Source: Sporosarcina obsidiansis
Lineage (GTDB): Bacteria; Bacillota; Bacilli; Bacillales_A; Planococcaceae
Assembly: GCF_009651005.1 (NCBI RefSeq)
Contig: NZ_WHVW01000017.1
Coordinates: 1-64,000 of the forward strand
Length of the DNA stretch: 64,000 nucleotides
Reading direction: 5' to 3'
This document shows positions 18,040-26,519 of the stretch, in pieces. Numbering within the stretch: position 1 is the stretch's first letter; every line of letters begins with the position of its first letter. The translations under genes were made by a program, and so were the position numbers. Below the pieces are notes generated by a model. It searched no databases and was not told the origin of the DNA. It was given only the letters and a program-made list of their open reading frames with translations.

Positions 18040-18745
18040 AGATAATCTAGTTCAGAAAGAATTCATCTATAAAGAAATTATGAACTATGCAAGTTTCCAT
18101 GAGCCGAGTATTGAAGTGGTTTTGTGTACAAGCACACCGGACGAGGTAGTAACCTATCTTGATCATTATCAAGCCGACTGCTACTTTCTGGATATTGAGT
18201 TGGATCATCAACTGGACGGGATGGAATTAGCCGTAGAAATTCGAAGAAGAGATCCGGTAGCTCATATTATTTTCATTACAACTCACGCGGATCGTCTGAA
18301 GCTAACGTTTACTTATAAATTGGCAGCTCTTGATTTCATCGTGAAAGATACACCTGAACAAATAGCCTCCCAAGTCATAGAAGTATTGCAAGTTGCATTT
18401 GAAAAATATACGCAGCTTGGTGAAGCGAATTCATCGGAAGTCATTCAAATAAAAATTGGAGAACGTATTAAAAATATACATCTTCAGGACATTTATTATT
18501 TGGAAACTTCCACAGTTCCCCATAAGATCACCTTATATGAGAAGAATGGTTTTTATGAGTTTTATGGCAGATTAAAAGATTTTGAAGCGATTAGCACCTC
18601 TTTTTATCGTTGTCATAAAAGCTTTCTGATAAACCTGCGGCATGTGAGAGAAGTGGATAAAAAGAAACGCATAGTCATGATGCCAAATGGAGCAAAATGT
18701 GATATTTCATTTCGTGCTTTTCGGGAATTACAAAGTAGACTGTGA
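18020..18745 (+). CDS. AgrA-like response regulator with LytTR DNA-binding domain
   Basis: Residues 1-125 form a receiver (CEDN acidic pocket, phospho-acceptor Asp58 in YFLDIELD, THADRLKLTFTYK switch region). Residues 140-241 form a LytTR domain with the DIYYLETS and FYRCHKSFLINLRHV signatures. The chosen start is the GTG following GGGAGGG, inside the sensor gene; seventeen further upstream codons are possible. LytTR regulators bind paired direct repeats, usually in promoters of peptide or bacteriocin genes; no target is visible in this window. Confidence 0.88.
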   Translation: MRVVICEDNLVQKEFIYKEIMNYASFHEPSIEVVLCTSTPDEVVTYLDHYQADCYFLDIELDHQLDGMELAVEIRRRDPVAHIIFITTHADRLKLTFTYKLAALDFIVKDTPEQIASQVIEVLQVAFEKYTQLGEANSSEVIQIKIGERIKNIHLQDIYYLETSTVPHKITLYEKNGFYEFYGRLKDFEAISTSFYRCHKSFLINLRHVREVDKKKRIVMMPNGAKCDISFRAFRELQSRL

Positions 18746-18805
18746 TCCTGGCTGTCTAAAATATTGTAAATAAACGCTGCCCATCTTACTATCATGAACC
18801 ACTAT

Positions 18806-18832
18806 TAGGACTGTTACTAAGTCCTTTTTTTG
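18806..18832 (+). terminator. Terminator of the agrC/agrA-like operon
   Basis: AGGACT and AGTCCT flank a seven-base loop, followed by seven T. Confidence 0.75.
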
Positions 18833-18938
18833 TTGGGATTCATCGATAGTATTAATGTGAATTAAGTGTATTAATTATACATAACTTAATTTATCAAGTT
18901 GAAATGAATTAAATTAATAATTCGTTTTTATATAAATA

Positions 18939-18954
18939 TTTACTATTTAGTAAA
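18939..18954. promoter_or_regulatory. Perfect palindrome, possible operator
   Basis: TTTACTA-TT-TAGTAAA is a perfect 7-2-7 inverted repeat in the AT-rich leader 70-90 bp before the acyl-CoA dehydrogenase gene. It has the size expected for a dimeric repressor site such as TetR or MarR. No regulator gene is adjacent. Confidence 0.4.
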
Positions 18955-19023
18955 ATGTGATAGAGTAGAAGGAGTGCAGCTAGCTTTTTTTCTTACTAAA
19001 AGCTTGGCAAATGATAAATTGGA

Positions 19024-20265
19024 GTGAAGGTTTTGGTAAAAAGTCTGGTAAAAGAAAAAGAAATGAATCAAGAAGGAATTATGCAAATTCCTGAGTGGTG
19101 GAGCTGTCCAGAAGGGCATGAAGAGTTACAGAAAATGGCACATGCTTTAGGGAAAAAAGAGCTGTTACCGCGTGCATTCATCTCAGATCAAGAGAGAAGT
19201 TATCCGCGCGAAAGTTTACGTGAAATTGCAAAAGCAGGTTTTTCAGCTGTCACCATCCCGGTTGAGGCGGGGGGTCTGAAAAATGGATTTACAGCTTTTT
19301 CCGTGCTCTCAGAAAGTTTTGCGCATTATTGCCCATCGACGACAATGTGCTGGGTGATGCATATGACAACAGCTCATACAATCTACGAAGCAGGAACAGA
19401 AGAACAACGTCAGCGTTTCATTCCACGCGTGTTGAATGGAGAAGTTGGAGGATTGGCATTCAGTGAAAAAGCAACTGGCGGACACTTTTGGAATGTAGGA
19501 AGCCAAGCAAAACGAAATGAAAGCGGTTACTTATTGGACGCTGAAAAATCATTCGTCACAAGTGGAGGAGAAGCGGATTTTTATTTAGTTGCGACTACGT
19601 CACCTGAAACAGAAAATCCAGATAACCTAATGTTCTTATTAGTGGAAAACGACCAGAACGGCGTAGAAGCATTCCCGTTCGACGCAATGGGTTTACGCGG
19701 TAATGCCAGCGGTCCAATGAATTTTAAAAATGTACAAGTTGCTCTTGAAAACCGAATCGGTAGCGAAGGCGGAATGGGCTATTTCAATGACAATACGATT
19801 GACCCTTTATTCTTACTAGGTTCAGCAGCATGTTGGGTCGGTATCGCACAAGGTGCATTGAATATGGCGATAAATGGAGCGAAACGCACAGTTCATGCAG
19901 ATACGGGTTCATCTGTGGCGGATTATCAAGTGATTCGCCATGAATTAGCCAAGTCGCAGATCAAGATCGACAGTGCCCGCAGTATGTTGTACCGTACAGC
20001 GGAAGCAATGGATCGCTGCGCTAAAGAAGGGTTGGAGTTATCAGAATGTCTCTATCCATTATGGCAGCTCAAAACACATGCAGCTGATATGGTGATTGAT
20101 GTAACGAATGCAGCCTTACAAGTATCAGGGGGCCGTGGGTATATGACGGGTCAAGTAGAGAAATTCGTGCGTGATGGACGTGCGGGTGCTATCATGGGGC
20201 CGACGAATGAAGTATTGCGTGAGTGGATCGGTCGTACGTTGATTGAGGTGCCTTGGATGGATTAA
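19024..20265 (+). CDS. Acyl-CoA dehydrogenase family flavoprotein
   Basis: Of roughly 395-413 residues, it has the three-part ACAD fold: an N-terminal helical domain, a middle beta domain (LAFSEKATGG, DAEKSFVTSGGEADF) and a C-terminal helical domain (QVIRHELAKSQIKIDSAR, LQVSGGRGYM). The end of the fold reads MGPTNEVLREWIGR rather than the usual substrate-arm EGT motif. The group therefore includes both true acyl-CoA dehydrogenases and FMN-dependent monooxygenase-like relatives, and the substrate is open. The start is uncertain: GTG at 19024, TTG at 19033 and ATG at 19063 are all possible. It stands alone behind a perfect palindrome and before a strong terminator, which suggests a separately controlled one-gene unit. 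Confidence 0.8.
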   Translation: MKVLVKSLVKEKEMNQEGIMQIPEWWSCPEGHEELQKMAHALGKKELLPRAFISDQERSYPRESLREIAKAGFSAVTIPVEAGGLKNGFTAFSVLSESFAHYCPSTTMCWVMHMTTAHTIYEAGTEEQRQRFIPRVLNGEVGGLAFSEKATGGHFWNVGSQAKRNESGYLLDAEKSFVTSGGEADFYLVATTSPETENPDNLMFLLVENDQNGVEAFPFDAMGLRGNASGPMNFKNVQVALENRIGSEGGMGYFNDNTIDPLFLLGSAACWVGIAQGALNMAINGAKRTVHADTGSSVADYQVIRHELAKSQIKIDSARSMLYRTAEAMDRCAKEGLELSECLYPLWQLKTHAADMVIDVTNAALQVSGGRGYMTGQVEKFVRDGRAGAIMGPTNEVLREWIGRTLIEVPWMD

Positions 20266-20297
20266 AGCTAGAATTCATCAAATTGAACGCTAGTAAA

Positions 20298-20340
20298 AAA
20301 CAGGAAAAAGCAGTGATTACACTGCTTTTTCCTGTTTGCT
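20298..20340 (+). terminator. Strong terminator after the acyl-CoA dehydrogenase gene
   Basis: A perfect 18-bp stem (AAACAGGAAAAAGCAGTG and complement) encloses the loop ATTA. Only GCTT follows, but the stem itself ends in TTT. Confidence 0.85.
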
Positions 20341-20398
20341 TATGTGAAGAGAAATGCAAGAGGGGGAATCTTGTCATTTCATCAGCTAGCACGCGTTT

Positions 20399-20599
20399 TT
20401 ATTTATTGCTGTTATTGTTTGAGTTGTTATTGTTATTATTTTGCTTAGCACGGGCTTCTCCGCCTTTTTGGCCGATTTCTTCATAAAAATCTTTGTCATG
20501 GTTTCTAGCTGTAGCTTCTCCACCTTTTTGACCTGCTTCTTCAAGGGACATTTTGCTACGGTTGTTTTGGTTCTCTTGGTTGTTGTTACGTTTTGCCAT
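20399..20599 (-). CDS. KGG-repeat general stress protein (GsiB/con-10 type)
   Basis: This 66-residue, very hydrophilic protein has two copies of the KGG stress motif (EEAGQKGGEATARNH and EEIGQKGGEARAKQN) and an Asn/Ser-rich tail. Such proteins are LEA-like, intrinsically disordered and thought to protect against drying, heat or salt. The start is the ATG of MAKRNNN with GGAGAG upstream; an upstream extension lacks a ribosome-binding site. A SigB-like promoter lies 50-73 bp upstream, fitting GsiB, which belongs to the SigB regulon in B. subtilis. The tail is a low-complexity (AAT/TGT)n-like tract that may vary in length between strains. Confidence 0.85.
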   Translation of the reverse strand: MAKRNNNQENQNNRSKMSLEEAGQKGGEATARNHDKDFYEEIGQKGGEARAKQNNNNNNSNNNSNK

Positions 20600-20648
20600 A
20601 ATAAAAATCTCTCCTCGTTTTGAAGTATTGTTTGTTACATCCTCTGTA

Positions 20649-20672
20649 TAGCCCGTACACATCATTCTAAAC
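20649..20672 (-). promoter_or_regulatory. Candidate SigB promoter of the KGG gene
   Basis: On the minus strand GTTTAG and GGGCTA are 12 bp apart, against the SigB pattern GTTTAA-N12-14-GGGTAT. Each box has one mismatch. Confidence 0.5.
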
Positions 20673-20764
20673 TTTTTTCTTGAAAACTAACGCGCGAGAA
20701 GTCTTGCTAGGTAACTGGAACGTCCTATGATATCTGTTCTGGTTGCGGGTCGAAAAAATAAAAA

Positions 20765-22282
20765 TTAATTTAGCAATTCTTTCTCTCGTAAGAAAATTTC
20801 CGCCACATCCTTCGCATTTTTCTCTTCCACATTCACTTGATAATTCATTTCGCGCATTTCATCGTCAGTAACCAGACCAGCGAGCGAATCGAGCACGTCC
20901 TGCAATTCAGGATACTTCTCTAGAGTATCTTTCCGCAACAGCGGGGCTCCTTGATATGGAGGGAATAATTCTTTGTCATCCTCGAGAACCGTCAAGTCAT
21001 ACTCTCGGATCTCACTGTCCGTTGAGTAAGCATCCATCAAATTGATTTCGCCTGCTTCCATTGCTTGATAGCGTAATTTCGGCTCCATTGTCTGGACGGA
21101 AGGGAACGTGACTCCATACAGCTTTTGGATTCCGAGATAGCCATCTTCGCGGTCGTTAAATTCCAATGTAAACCCTGCCTTAACGGCTTGTTCCACTGCT
21201 GCCAAATCAGATATCGCCTCTAGGTTATACTGTTGCTGGAAGTTTTTCGAAACAGCGAGTGTATACGTATTGTTATAAGACATGGGTGATAATAATACTA
21301 AATCAAATTGTTCTTCTAATCCCTTTTTCGCCTGTTCATATACTTCCTCTCGATCATTACTGACAGCTTCTTCTTCCAAAAACTCGGACAAGGCAGTGCC
21401 TGTGAATTCGGGATACAAATCAATGCTTCCGGACTGTAGGGCATTGAAAACGAATGAAGTTTTACCGAGCCCCGGTTTTAATTCAACTGTTATATCGGTC
21501 TGATCCTCGATGAGCAGTTTGTACATATTAATGAGAATTTCAGGTTCTGCCCCAAGTTTTGCTCCAATCACCAGTTGATTTTTAGAGCTTCCGCCAATCA
21601 AAGGTGCAGCAATCATGAAAACAGCTACCACAATAAATACGGCAAAGGCAGTAAGCGCTCGCTTAAATGACAGTCCTTCAAATATCTTCAGCAAGTAATC
21701 GAAAAATAGCGCCAACAAAGCAGCAGGTATTGCACCAAGTACGATAAGCGAAGGATTATTTCGATCAATCCCAAGCAGAATCAAATCTCCAAGTCCACCC
21801 GCTCCGATCAATGCCGCAAGCGTCGCTGTTCCAACAATCAGTACCATCGATGTCCGTATCCCTGCCATCATCACTGGCATCGCTAACGGCAGCTCGACTT
21901 TCATCAGCCGTTTCCATGTATTCATACCCATCGCAGTAGCTGCTTCTCGTAAGGAAGGGTCAACTTCCTTAATGCCCGTGTACGTATTGCGTAAAATCGG
22001 CAGCAGTGCATATGCCACCAATGCAATGATGGCAGGTACTTTGCCGATACCGAACAAAGGAATGAGCAGGCCGAGCAAAGCTAATGAAGGTATAGTCTGC
22101 AACACCGCACTGGCTCCGATGACGGTTTCCGCTATTTTCCGTTGATTAGTCAAATAAATACCGATCGGAATGGCAATAAGCACAGCAAATAATAAGGAAA
22201 TCAATGAAATTTGGATATGCTCCAATAGCGATTCTAGTAATTGGCCGCGACGATCCTGAAAAACTTCCATAAAATTAGTCAT
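20765..22282 (-). CDS. OpuC-type osmolyte ABC importer, fused permease and substrate-binding protein
   Basis: Residues 1-210 are an ABC permease with the EAATAMGMNTWKRL coupling motif and about five helices. After one more membrane segment, residues ~235-505 are an OpuCC/OpuAC-like binding domain (VIGAKLGAEPEILINMYKLLIED, DLYPEFTGTALSEFL). The binding domain is thus tethered to the outer membrane face. Family members import quaternary amines such as glycine betaine, carnitine or choline for osmoprotection. It overlaps the ATPase gene by 8 bp, forming a compact two-gene importer. Many bacilli encode these parts as four genes (opuCA-CD); the fused form is known in other Firmicutes. Confidence 0.9.
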   Translation of the reverse strand: MTNFMEVFQDRRGQLLESLLEHIQISLISLLFAVLIAIPIGIYLTNQRKIAETVIGASAVLQTIPSLALLGLLIPLFGIGKVPAIIALVAYALLPILRNTYTGIKEVDPSLREAATAMGMNTWKRLMKVELPLAMPVMMAGIRTSMVLIVGTATLAALIGAGGLGDLILLGIDRNNPSLIVLGAIPAALLALFFDYLLKIFEGLSFKRALTAFAVFIVVAVFMIAAPLIGGSSKNQLVIGAKLGAEPEILINMYKLLIEDQTDITVELKPGLGKTSFVFNALQSGSIDLYPEFTGTALSEFLEEEAVSNDREEVYEQAKKGLEEQFDLVLLSPMSYNNTYTLAVSKNFQQQYNLEAISDLAAVEQAVKAGFTLEFNDREDGYLGIQKLYGVTFPSVQTMEPKLRYQAMEAGEINLMDAYSTDSEIREYDLTVLEDDKELFPPYQGAPLLRKDTLEKYPELQDVLDSLAGLVTDDEMREMNYQVNVEEKNAKDVAEIFLREKELLN

Positions 22283-23225
22283 GTGGCACCACCCCTTCTA
22301 GTGACTGCTCTGCTAGAAAGCGAAGAATGCCTTCTCTTGTCATGACCCCGACATACTTTCCATTCTTTTCGATGGCAACATGCTCATTAGTTTCCAATAT
22401 TTGAACCAGAGGACCCCATTCTGAATCTAACGGAATTGCAAACGAAGGTGAAAAGCCTTCTTGAATAGGCTCCATATATTCTGCAATTGTAAAGGTGCGT
22501 GCTATGGCTGTAGCGGTAAACTCTCGAACAAATGGAGAAGCGGGCTGGGTTAGAATTTCTTGCGGTGTAGCCACCTGTTCGATTTTTCCTTTATTCATAA
22601 TGCACACACGATCGCCCAACTTAAAAGCTTCCTGCAAGTCATGTGTAACAAACACGATGGTCTTTTGAATGGCGCGTTGTAACTCCAAAATGTCATCTTG
22701 CAATTTGACACGACTAATAGGATCAAGCGCACTGAACGGCTCGTCCATCAATAAAATGTCTGGATCTGCAGCCAGTGCACGAACCACGCCAATTCGTTGT
22801 TGCTGACCGCCTGATAGTTCATTAGGTTTGCGATGACGATAAATAGCAGGATCGAGACCGACCATATTGAGCAACTCCGTGACCCGCGTCTGAATTTGGA
22901 CTTTTTTCCATCCTTTTAATTCAGGAACCACCGCAATATTTTCCTCGATCGTCATATGAGGAAAAAGGGCGATTTGTTGCAACACATAACCGATCTGCCA
23001 CCGAAGCTCATGAATGGGGTAGTCGCTAATCCGTTTATCATCGAGCCAAATCGTCCCATTAGATAACGGAATTAATCGATTGATCATCTTGAGAGTCGTC
23101 GTTTTCCCGCAGCCACTCGGGCCGACAAGTACAAGAAATTCCCCACGTTCAATCTGTAAGTTGAGCGAGTCTACTACTAAATGTTCATCGTCATAGGTTT
23201 TTGAAACGTCTTCGAACCGTATCAT
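22275..23225 (-). CDS. OpuC-type osmolyte ABC importer, ATP-binding subunit
   Basis: Walker A is GPSGCGKTT, the signature is LSGGQQQR and Walker B is ILLMDEPFSALD, with the H-loop in VTHDLQEA. A C-terminal region of about 80 residues resembles a CBS module (YVGVMTREGILRFL), which in this family senses ionic strength or cyclic di-AMP. The chosen start (ATG of MIRFEDVSK) lies eight bases after AAGGAG; earlier ATG codons are too close to it. First gene of a two-gene operon with the fused permease/binding protein. Confidence 0.9.
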   Translation of the reverse strand: MIRFEDVSKTYDDEHLVVDSLNLQIERGEFLVLVGPSGCGKTTTLKMINRLIPLSNGTIWLDDKRISDYPIHELRWQIGYVLQQIALFPHMTIEENIAVVPELKGWKKVQIQTRVTELLNMVGLDPAIYRHRKPNELSGGQQQRIGVVRALAADPDILLMDEPFSALDPISRVKLQDDILELQRAIQKTIVFVTHDLQEAFKLGDRVCIMNKGKIEQVATPQEILTQPASPFVREFTATAIARTFTIAEYMEPIQEGFSPSFAIPLDSEWGPLVQILETNEHVAIEKNGKYVGVMTREGILRFLAEQSLEGVVPHD

Positions 23226-23424
23226 CAACATCACTCCTTCGTTATCCCGATTTTTACATAATGAAAGGTTAATAGGAAATAATATCCCTTATTTATTGTT
23301 TCTATATATAGTTGAATTGGATGTTAGACTTTATCGTCAATATGGCTTTTACTGATTTACCGAATTTTCATATGCTGAACGCAAACCCTGGAACGGTTTC
23401 GGAGGCATTCAATTGTAATTTCCA

Positions 23425-23457
23425 GTTCATTCTCCGTTCATCTTCACTAGGTAAGAT
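23425..23457 (+). promoter_or_regulatory. HssR-like direct repeat and -10 box before hrtB
   Basis: GTTCATTCT and GTTCATCTT are direct repeats separated by CC. The layout equals the GTTCATATT-N2-GTTCATATT site described for HssR in Staphylococcus aureus. A TAAGAT -10 box follows at 23452-23457. The -35 position falls inside the repeats and has no consensus, as expected for an activator-dependent promoter. Confidence 0.55.
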
Positions 23458-23489
23458 AAGGGCATAAAGAAAATACGGAGGCGGTATCC

Positions 23490-24521
23490 ATGAAGATTGC
23501 ATGGAAAGAAATGAAGAAAAGTAAAGCAAAATTTTTGATCTTAGGCTCGATTATCTTCCTAGTTAGCTTCCTGACATTTATCATTTCAGGACTTGCCAAT
23601 GGACTGTCGCAAGACAATGCGGCATTGATTAAAGACTTGCCAGACGGACAGTTTTACTTGAACGAAGATGCTAATCAAACGTATAACCTATCGAAAATAG
23701 ATGAAGACATACAAAAGAAAACACTTGCAGACAATCCGGACGCCACGGCTTTTTCCGTGCAAATGGGCTTCGTCAACGATTCGGAAGATAAACAACATAG
23801 CGTAGCTTTTGTCACATCTACAGATTCCGAACTGTTCCAAAACGTCAAAGAAGGCGAAATTGTGCTCGACCGTACGCTTGAAGAAGAAGGCATTAAGGTT
23901 GGAGATGTTTTGACCAACAATCAATTCAGCGGCGAATTTGTCGTCAAAGGATTTGTAGATCAACAGAAATACAGTCACGCCCCTGTTGCGTTTATTCAGA
24001 TGAAAAACTATCAAGAAATCTATCGTGTCATGGAAATGCAGACCATCTTCATTCCAGGCAAAGATTCACCAGCCATTAGTGGACTAGAATCTTTTTCAAA
24101 TAAAGAATTCTTAAATGCAATTCCAAGTTACAGCGCGGAGCAAATGTCGCTGAATATGATCGTTTGGTTTTTAGTCGTCATAAGCGGGATGTTGTTTGCG
24201 ATTTTCTTCTATATGATGAACGTTCAAAAAATCGGCTTATACGGAATCTTGAAAGCGATCGGTATGAAAACTCTGTCGTTGTTCAAGATGATCTGGTATC
24301 AAATGATCGTGATAACTGTCGTTGCGCTGGCCCTATCTATTGCGCTCAGCCAAGGATTCAGTTTAGTTGCACCTGAAGGAATGCCGTTCCACTTGACGCT
24401 AGATACTGTCTTGATGTTATCAGGCGTGTTTGTAGTAGTTGGTTTCATTGGTGCAACGATTTCAGGTTTCCAAATCAAAAAAATCGAACCGCTTCAAGCG
24501 ATTCAACAAGGAGAGATGTAA
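23490..24521 (+). CDS. hrtB: ABC transporter permease, HrtB-like (heme efflux)
   Basis: At 343 residues, it has one N-terminal helix (about 17-37), an extracytoplasmic domain of some 175 residues and three C-terminal helices in FtsX arrangement. These include FFYMMNVQKIGLYGILKAIGMKT and MPFHLTLDTVLMLSGVFVVV. The spacing and the sequence AIPSYSAEQMSLNMIVW resemble staphylococcal HrtB, the permease that protects from excess haem. It is followed one base after its stop by the ATPase. The HssR-like direct repeats upstream support a haem-stress role, though no HssRS genes are in this window. Confidence 0.78.
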   Translation: MKIAWKEMKKSKAKFLILGSIIFLVSFLTFIISGLANGLSQDNAALIKDLPDGQFYLNEDANQTYNLSKIDEDIQKKTLADNPDATAFSVQMGFVNDSEDKQHSVAFVTSTDSELFQNVKEGEIVLDRTLEEEGIKVGDVLTNNQFSGEFVVKGFVDQQKYSHAPVAFIQMKNYQEIYRVMEMQTIFIPGKDSPAISGLESFSNKEFLNAIPSYSAEQMSLNMIVWFLVVISGMLFAIFFYMMNVQKIGLYGILKAIGMKTLSLFKMIWYQMIVITVVALALSIALSQGFSLVAPEGMPFHLTLDTVLMLSGVFVVVGFIGATISGFQIKKIEPLQAIQQGEM

Positions 24522-24522
24522 C

Positions 24523-25200
24523 ATGTCTACCTTTACTATTGATGAAGTGAAAAAGACGTTTTCGAATGGTGAGATTGAAGAGGAAATATTGAAGGGTGTT
24601 AATTTATCCTTAAAAGAAGGAGAGATCACCGCGTTGGTAGGTCCCTCTGGTTCTGGGAAGTCAACAATTTTAACCATTGCAGCCGGCTTGCAAAGAGCGT
24701 CTGGCGGAGAAATTATATTTGAAGGAAAAGATATGACGAAAATGAGCCAAGAAGAAATTCGACAAGTACGCGCCACAGATTTTGGCTTCGTCTTCCAGTC
24801 TTCTCATTTGGTGCCGTTCTTGACGGTAGAGGAGCAATTACAACTGATGCTTGATGTGTCGGAGACGAAGTTCAGTAAAAAAGAACAGTCGAAAGCCATA
24901 GCGGAAATTTTGAAGCTAGTAGATATGGAGCATCGCAAAGAGGCATATCCTTCTTCTCTATCAGGAGGTGAGCGACAACGGGTGGCGATTGCCCGTGCGA
25001 TCATCCACCGTCCGAAAATTCTATTTGCAGATGAACCAACAGCCAGTTTGGATACCAAGCGTTCAAAAGATGTAATGGAGCTACTACAGGAATTAACGCG
25101 GACTTTAAACTTAACGACGCTAATGGTTACACATGATGAAGAAATGTTACCGTATGCAGACCGTATCATTACGATGAGAGACGGATATATTGTGGAATAG
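24523..25200 (+). CDS. hrtA: ABC transporter ATP-binding protein, HrtA-like (heme efflux)
   Basis: This 225-residue ATPase has Walker A GPSGSGKST, Q-loop VFQSSHLVPFLTVEEQL, signature LSGGERQR and Walker B ILFADEPTASLD. The class is that of MacB/LolD/HrtA ATPases, which work with FtsX-type permeases. The start is the ATG just after the permease stop, with AAGGAGAG before it. Order permease-ATPase is the reverse of the staphylococcal hrtAB operon. Confidence 0.82.
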   Translation: MSTFTIDEVKKTFSNGEIEEEILKGVNLSLKEGEITALVGPSGSGKSTILTIAAGLQRASGGEIIFEGKDMTKMSQEEIRQVRATDFGFVFQSSHLVPFLTVEEQLQLMLDVSETKFSKKEQSKAIAEILKLVDMEHRKEAYPSSLSGGERQRVAIARAIIHRPKILFADEPTASLDTKRSKDVMELLQELTRTLNLTTLMVTHDEEMLPYADRIITMRDGYIVE

Positions 25201-25237
25201 ACAGATGGCAGGTTTTGTCCTGCTATCTGTCTTTTTG
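25200..25237 (+). terminator. Terminator of the hrtBA-like operon
   Basis: A 13-bp stem, GACAGATGGCAGG with CCTGCTATCTGTC (one mismatch), encloses a short loop and is followed by TTTTT. Confidence 0.85.
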
Positions 25238-25321
25238 GTTAATAACTGGGGAGGAAAGAGAGGTTTTTTGTAACGAATTCTAAGAAAGTGTCAATTTATT
25301 AAAATTTCAGGCAAATATTAA

Positions 25322-25370
25322 TTACCTAGGTCAAGAAATATCTGGTTTACTTACCCTGTATATGGTAAGT
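25322..25370 (+). promoter_or_regulatory. Two candidate operators before the TsdA-type gene
   Basis: TTACCTAGGTCA (25322) differs in one base from the palindrome TTACCTAGGTAA found before the marR gene at 28942. Downstream, ACTTACC and GGTAAGT form an inverted repeat with an eight-base spacer (25349-25370). The gene begins at 25418. Confidence 0.4.
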
Positions 25371-25417
25371 TATAAGTGAGATACATAATTAATTTATAGA
25401 AAAAAGGAGGAGTTCAC

Positions 25418-26389
25418 ATGAAACGAACAACGACATTAGCCTTAGGTTTTATTGTCGTTATCTGTTTGGTCGTCATAGCTCTCATGGCCAATCAAATCCG
25501 CGTCAATAAGGATCAAGCATCAGAAACTCCCGAAACAGAAGCAACGACGGAAGAAGTAGCAGGAGTTCAGCATAATCCGCCTTCAATGGATGATGTACCA
25601 GAAGGGCCAGAAGGGGAAGCAATCAAACGTGGTCATCTGTTATTTGATGATACGTCAAATGTATTGCGCTCAGAAGCGTCTTCAGTAGAAGATGGAATTG
25701 CACGCGTTAACGAATTGTCTTGCACTAGCTGTCACGCAGGTGCAGGAACGGATGAAGGTGTTTCTTCCATGGTCGGCATGTCTGCGGTCTATCCGATGTA
25801 TATTGGCAGATCTGGACAAATGGTTACATTGGAAGAACGGATTAACGGCTGTATGGTCAGAAGTATGAACGGCCAGAAATTTGCAGACGATGACGAAGAT
25901 TTGGATGCAATGGTAGCGTACTTAACATACATTTCCAAGGGTATTCCAGTAGGCGCTGAATTGGATTGGCGCCATAAAAACAGCATCGACGATTTACCGA
26001 CACCTAACGTGGAAAATGGAGAAGCGGTGTATCAGCAATCATGTGTTGCTTGTCATGGGGACCAAGGTCAAGGAACTGGCTCCAATACGGGTCCAGCTTT
26101 ATGGGGTGACGGCTCATTCAATGATGGGGCAGGAATTGCGCGTATGACGAAAATGGCAGGGTATATTCAGAACAACATGCCGGTGGGTCAAGAAGATACG
26201 ATATCCGATCAGGAAGCAAGCGACTTGGCAGCGTTCATCCTGTCACAAGATCGTCCTGAATGGAAAAACCATGACAAAGATTGGCCAAATGGTGGACGTC
26301 CAAATGATACAATGACGAAAGAACGCCGAGAGCAAGTGAAAAACGGCACGATTAATTGGGATGAAGTGTTAGCTAAGCCTGAAAAGTAA
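25418..26389 (+). CDS. tsdA: TsdA-like dihaem cytochrome c (thiosulfate dehydrogenase / tetrathionate reductase)
   Basis: A single N-terminal membrane anchor (about residues 5-24) is followed by two cytochrome c domains. Haem sites are CTSCH (102-106) and CVACH (209-213). The segment ERINGCMVRSMNG contains Cys145, corresponding to the unusual axial Cys ligand of the active-site haem in TsdA, where GC(x)RS is conserved. The enzyme couples two thiosulfates to tetrathionate or runs in reverse, on the outer face of the membrane. It needs system II cytochrome maturation; CcsB is encoded 9 kb upstream. AAAGGAGGAG precedes the ATG. It forms a single-gene unit with candidate operators upstream. Confidence 0.82.
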   Translation: MKRTTTLALGFIVVICLVVIALMANQIRVNKDQASETPETEATTEEVAGVQHNPPSMDDVPEGPEGEAIKRGHLLFDDTSNVLRSEASSVEDGIARVNELSCTSCHAGAGTDEGVSSMVGMSAVYPMYIGRSGQMVTLEERINGCMVRSMNGQKFADDDEDLDAMVAYLTYISKGIPVGAELDWRHKNSIDDLPTPNVENGEAVYQQSCVACHGDQGQGTGSNTGPALWGDGSFNDGAGIARMTKMAGYIQNNMPVGQEDTISDQEASDLAAFILSQDRPEWKNHDKDWPNGGRPNDTMTKERREQVKNGTINWDEVLAKPEK

Positions 26390-26398
26390 ACGAATGAA

Positions 26399-26433
26399 GA
26401 CGTCTGCTACCTCTGGGTGGTGGGCGTTTTTTG
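26399..26433 (+). terminator. Probable terminator after tsdA
   Basis: ACGTCTGCTACC pairs imperfectly with GGTGGGCGT, followed by TTTTTT. Confidence 0.55.
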
Positions 26434-26519
26434 TATGGAAATATCCCGCCAATCTACCTTACATCTACAGATCGCTATGGTAAACTATAGAAACAAAGAA
26501 GAGAAAAGGGGAGAGGTAC

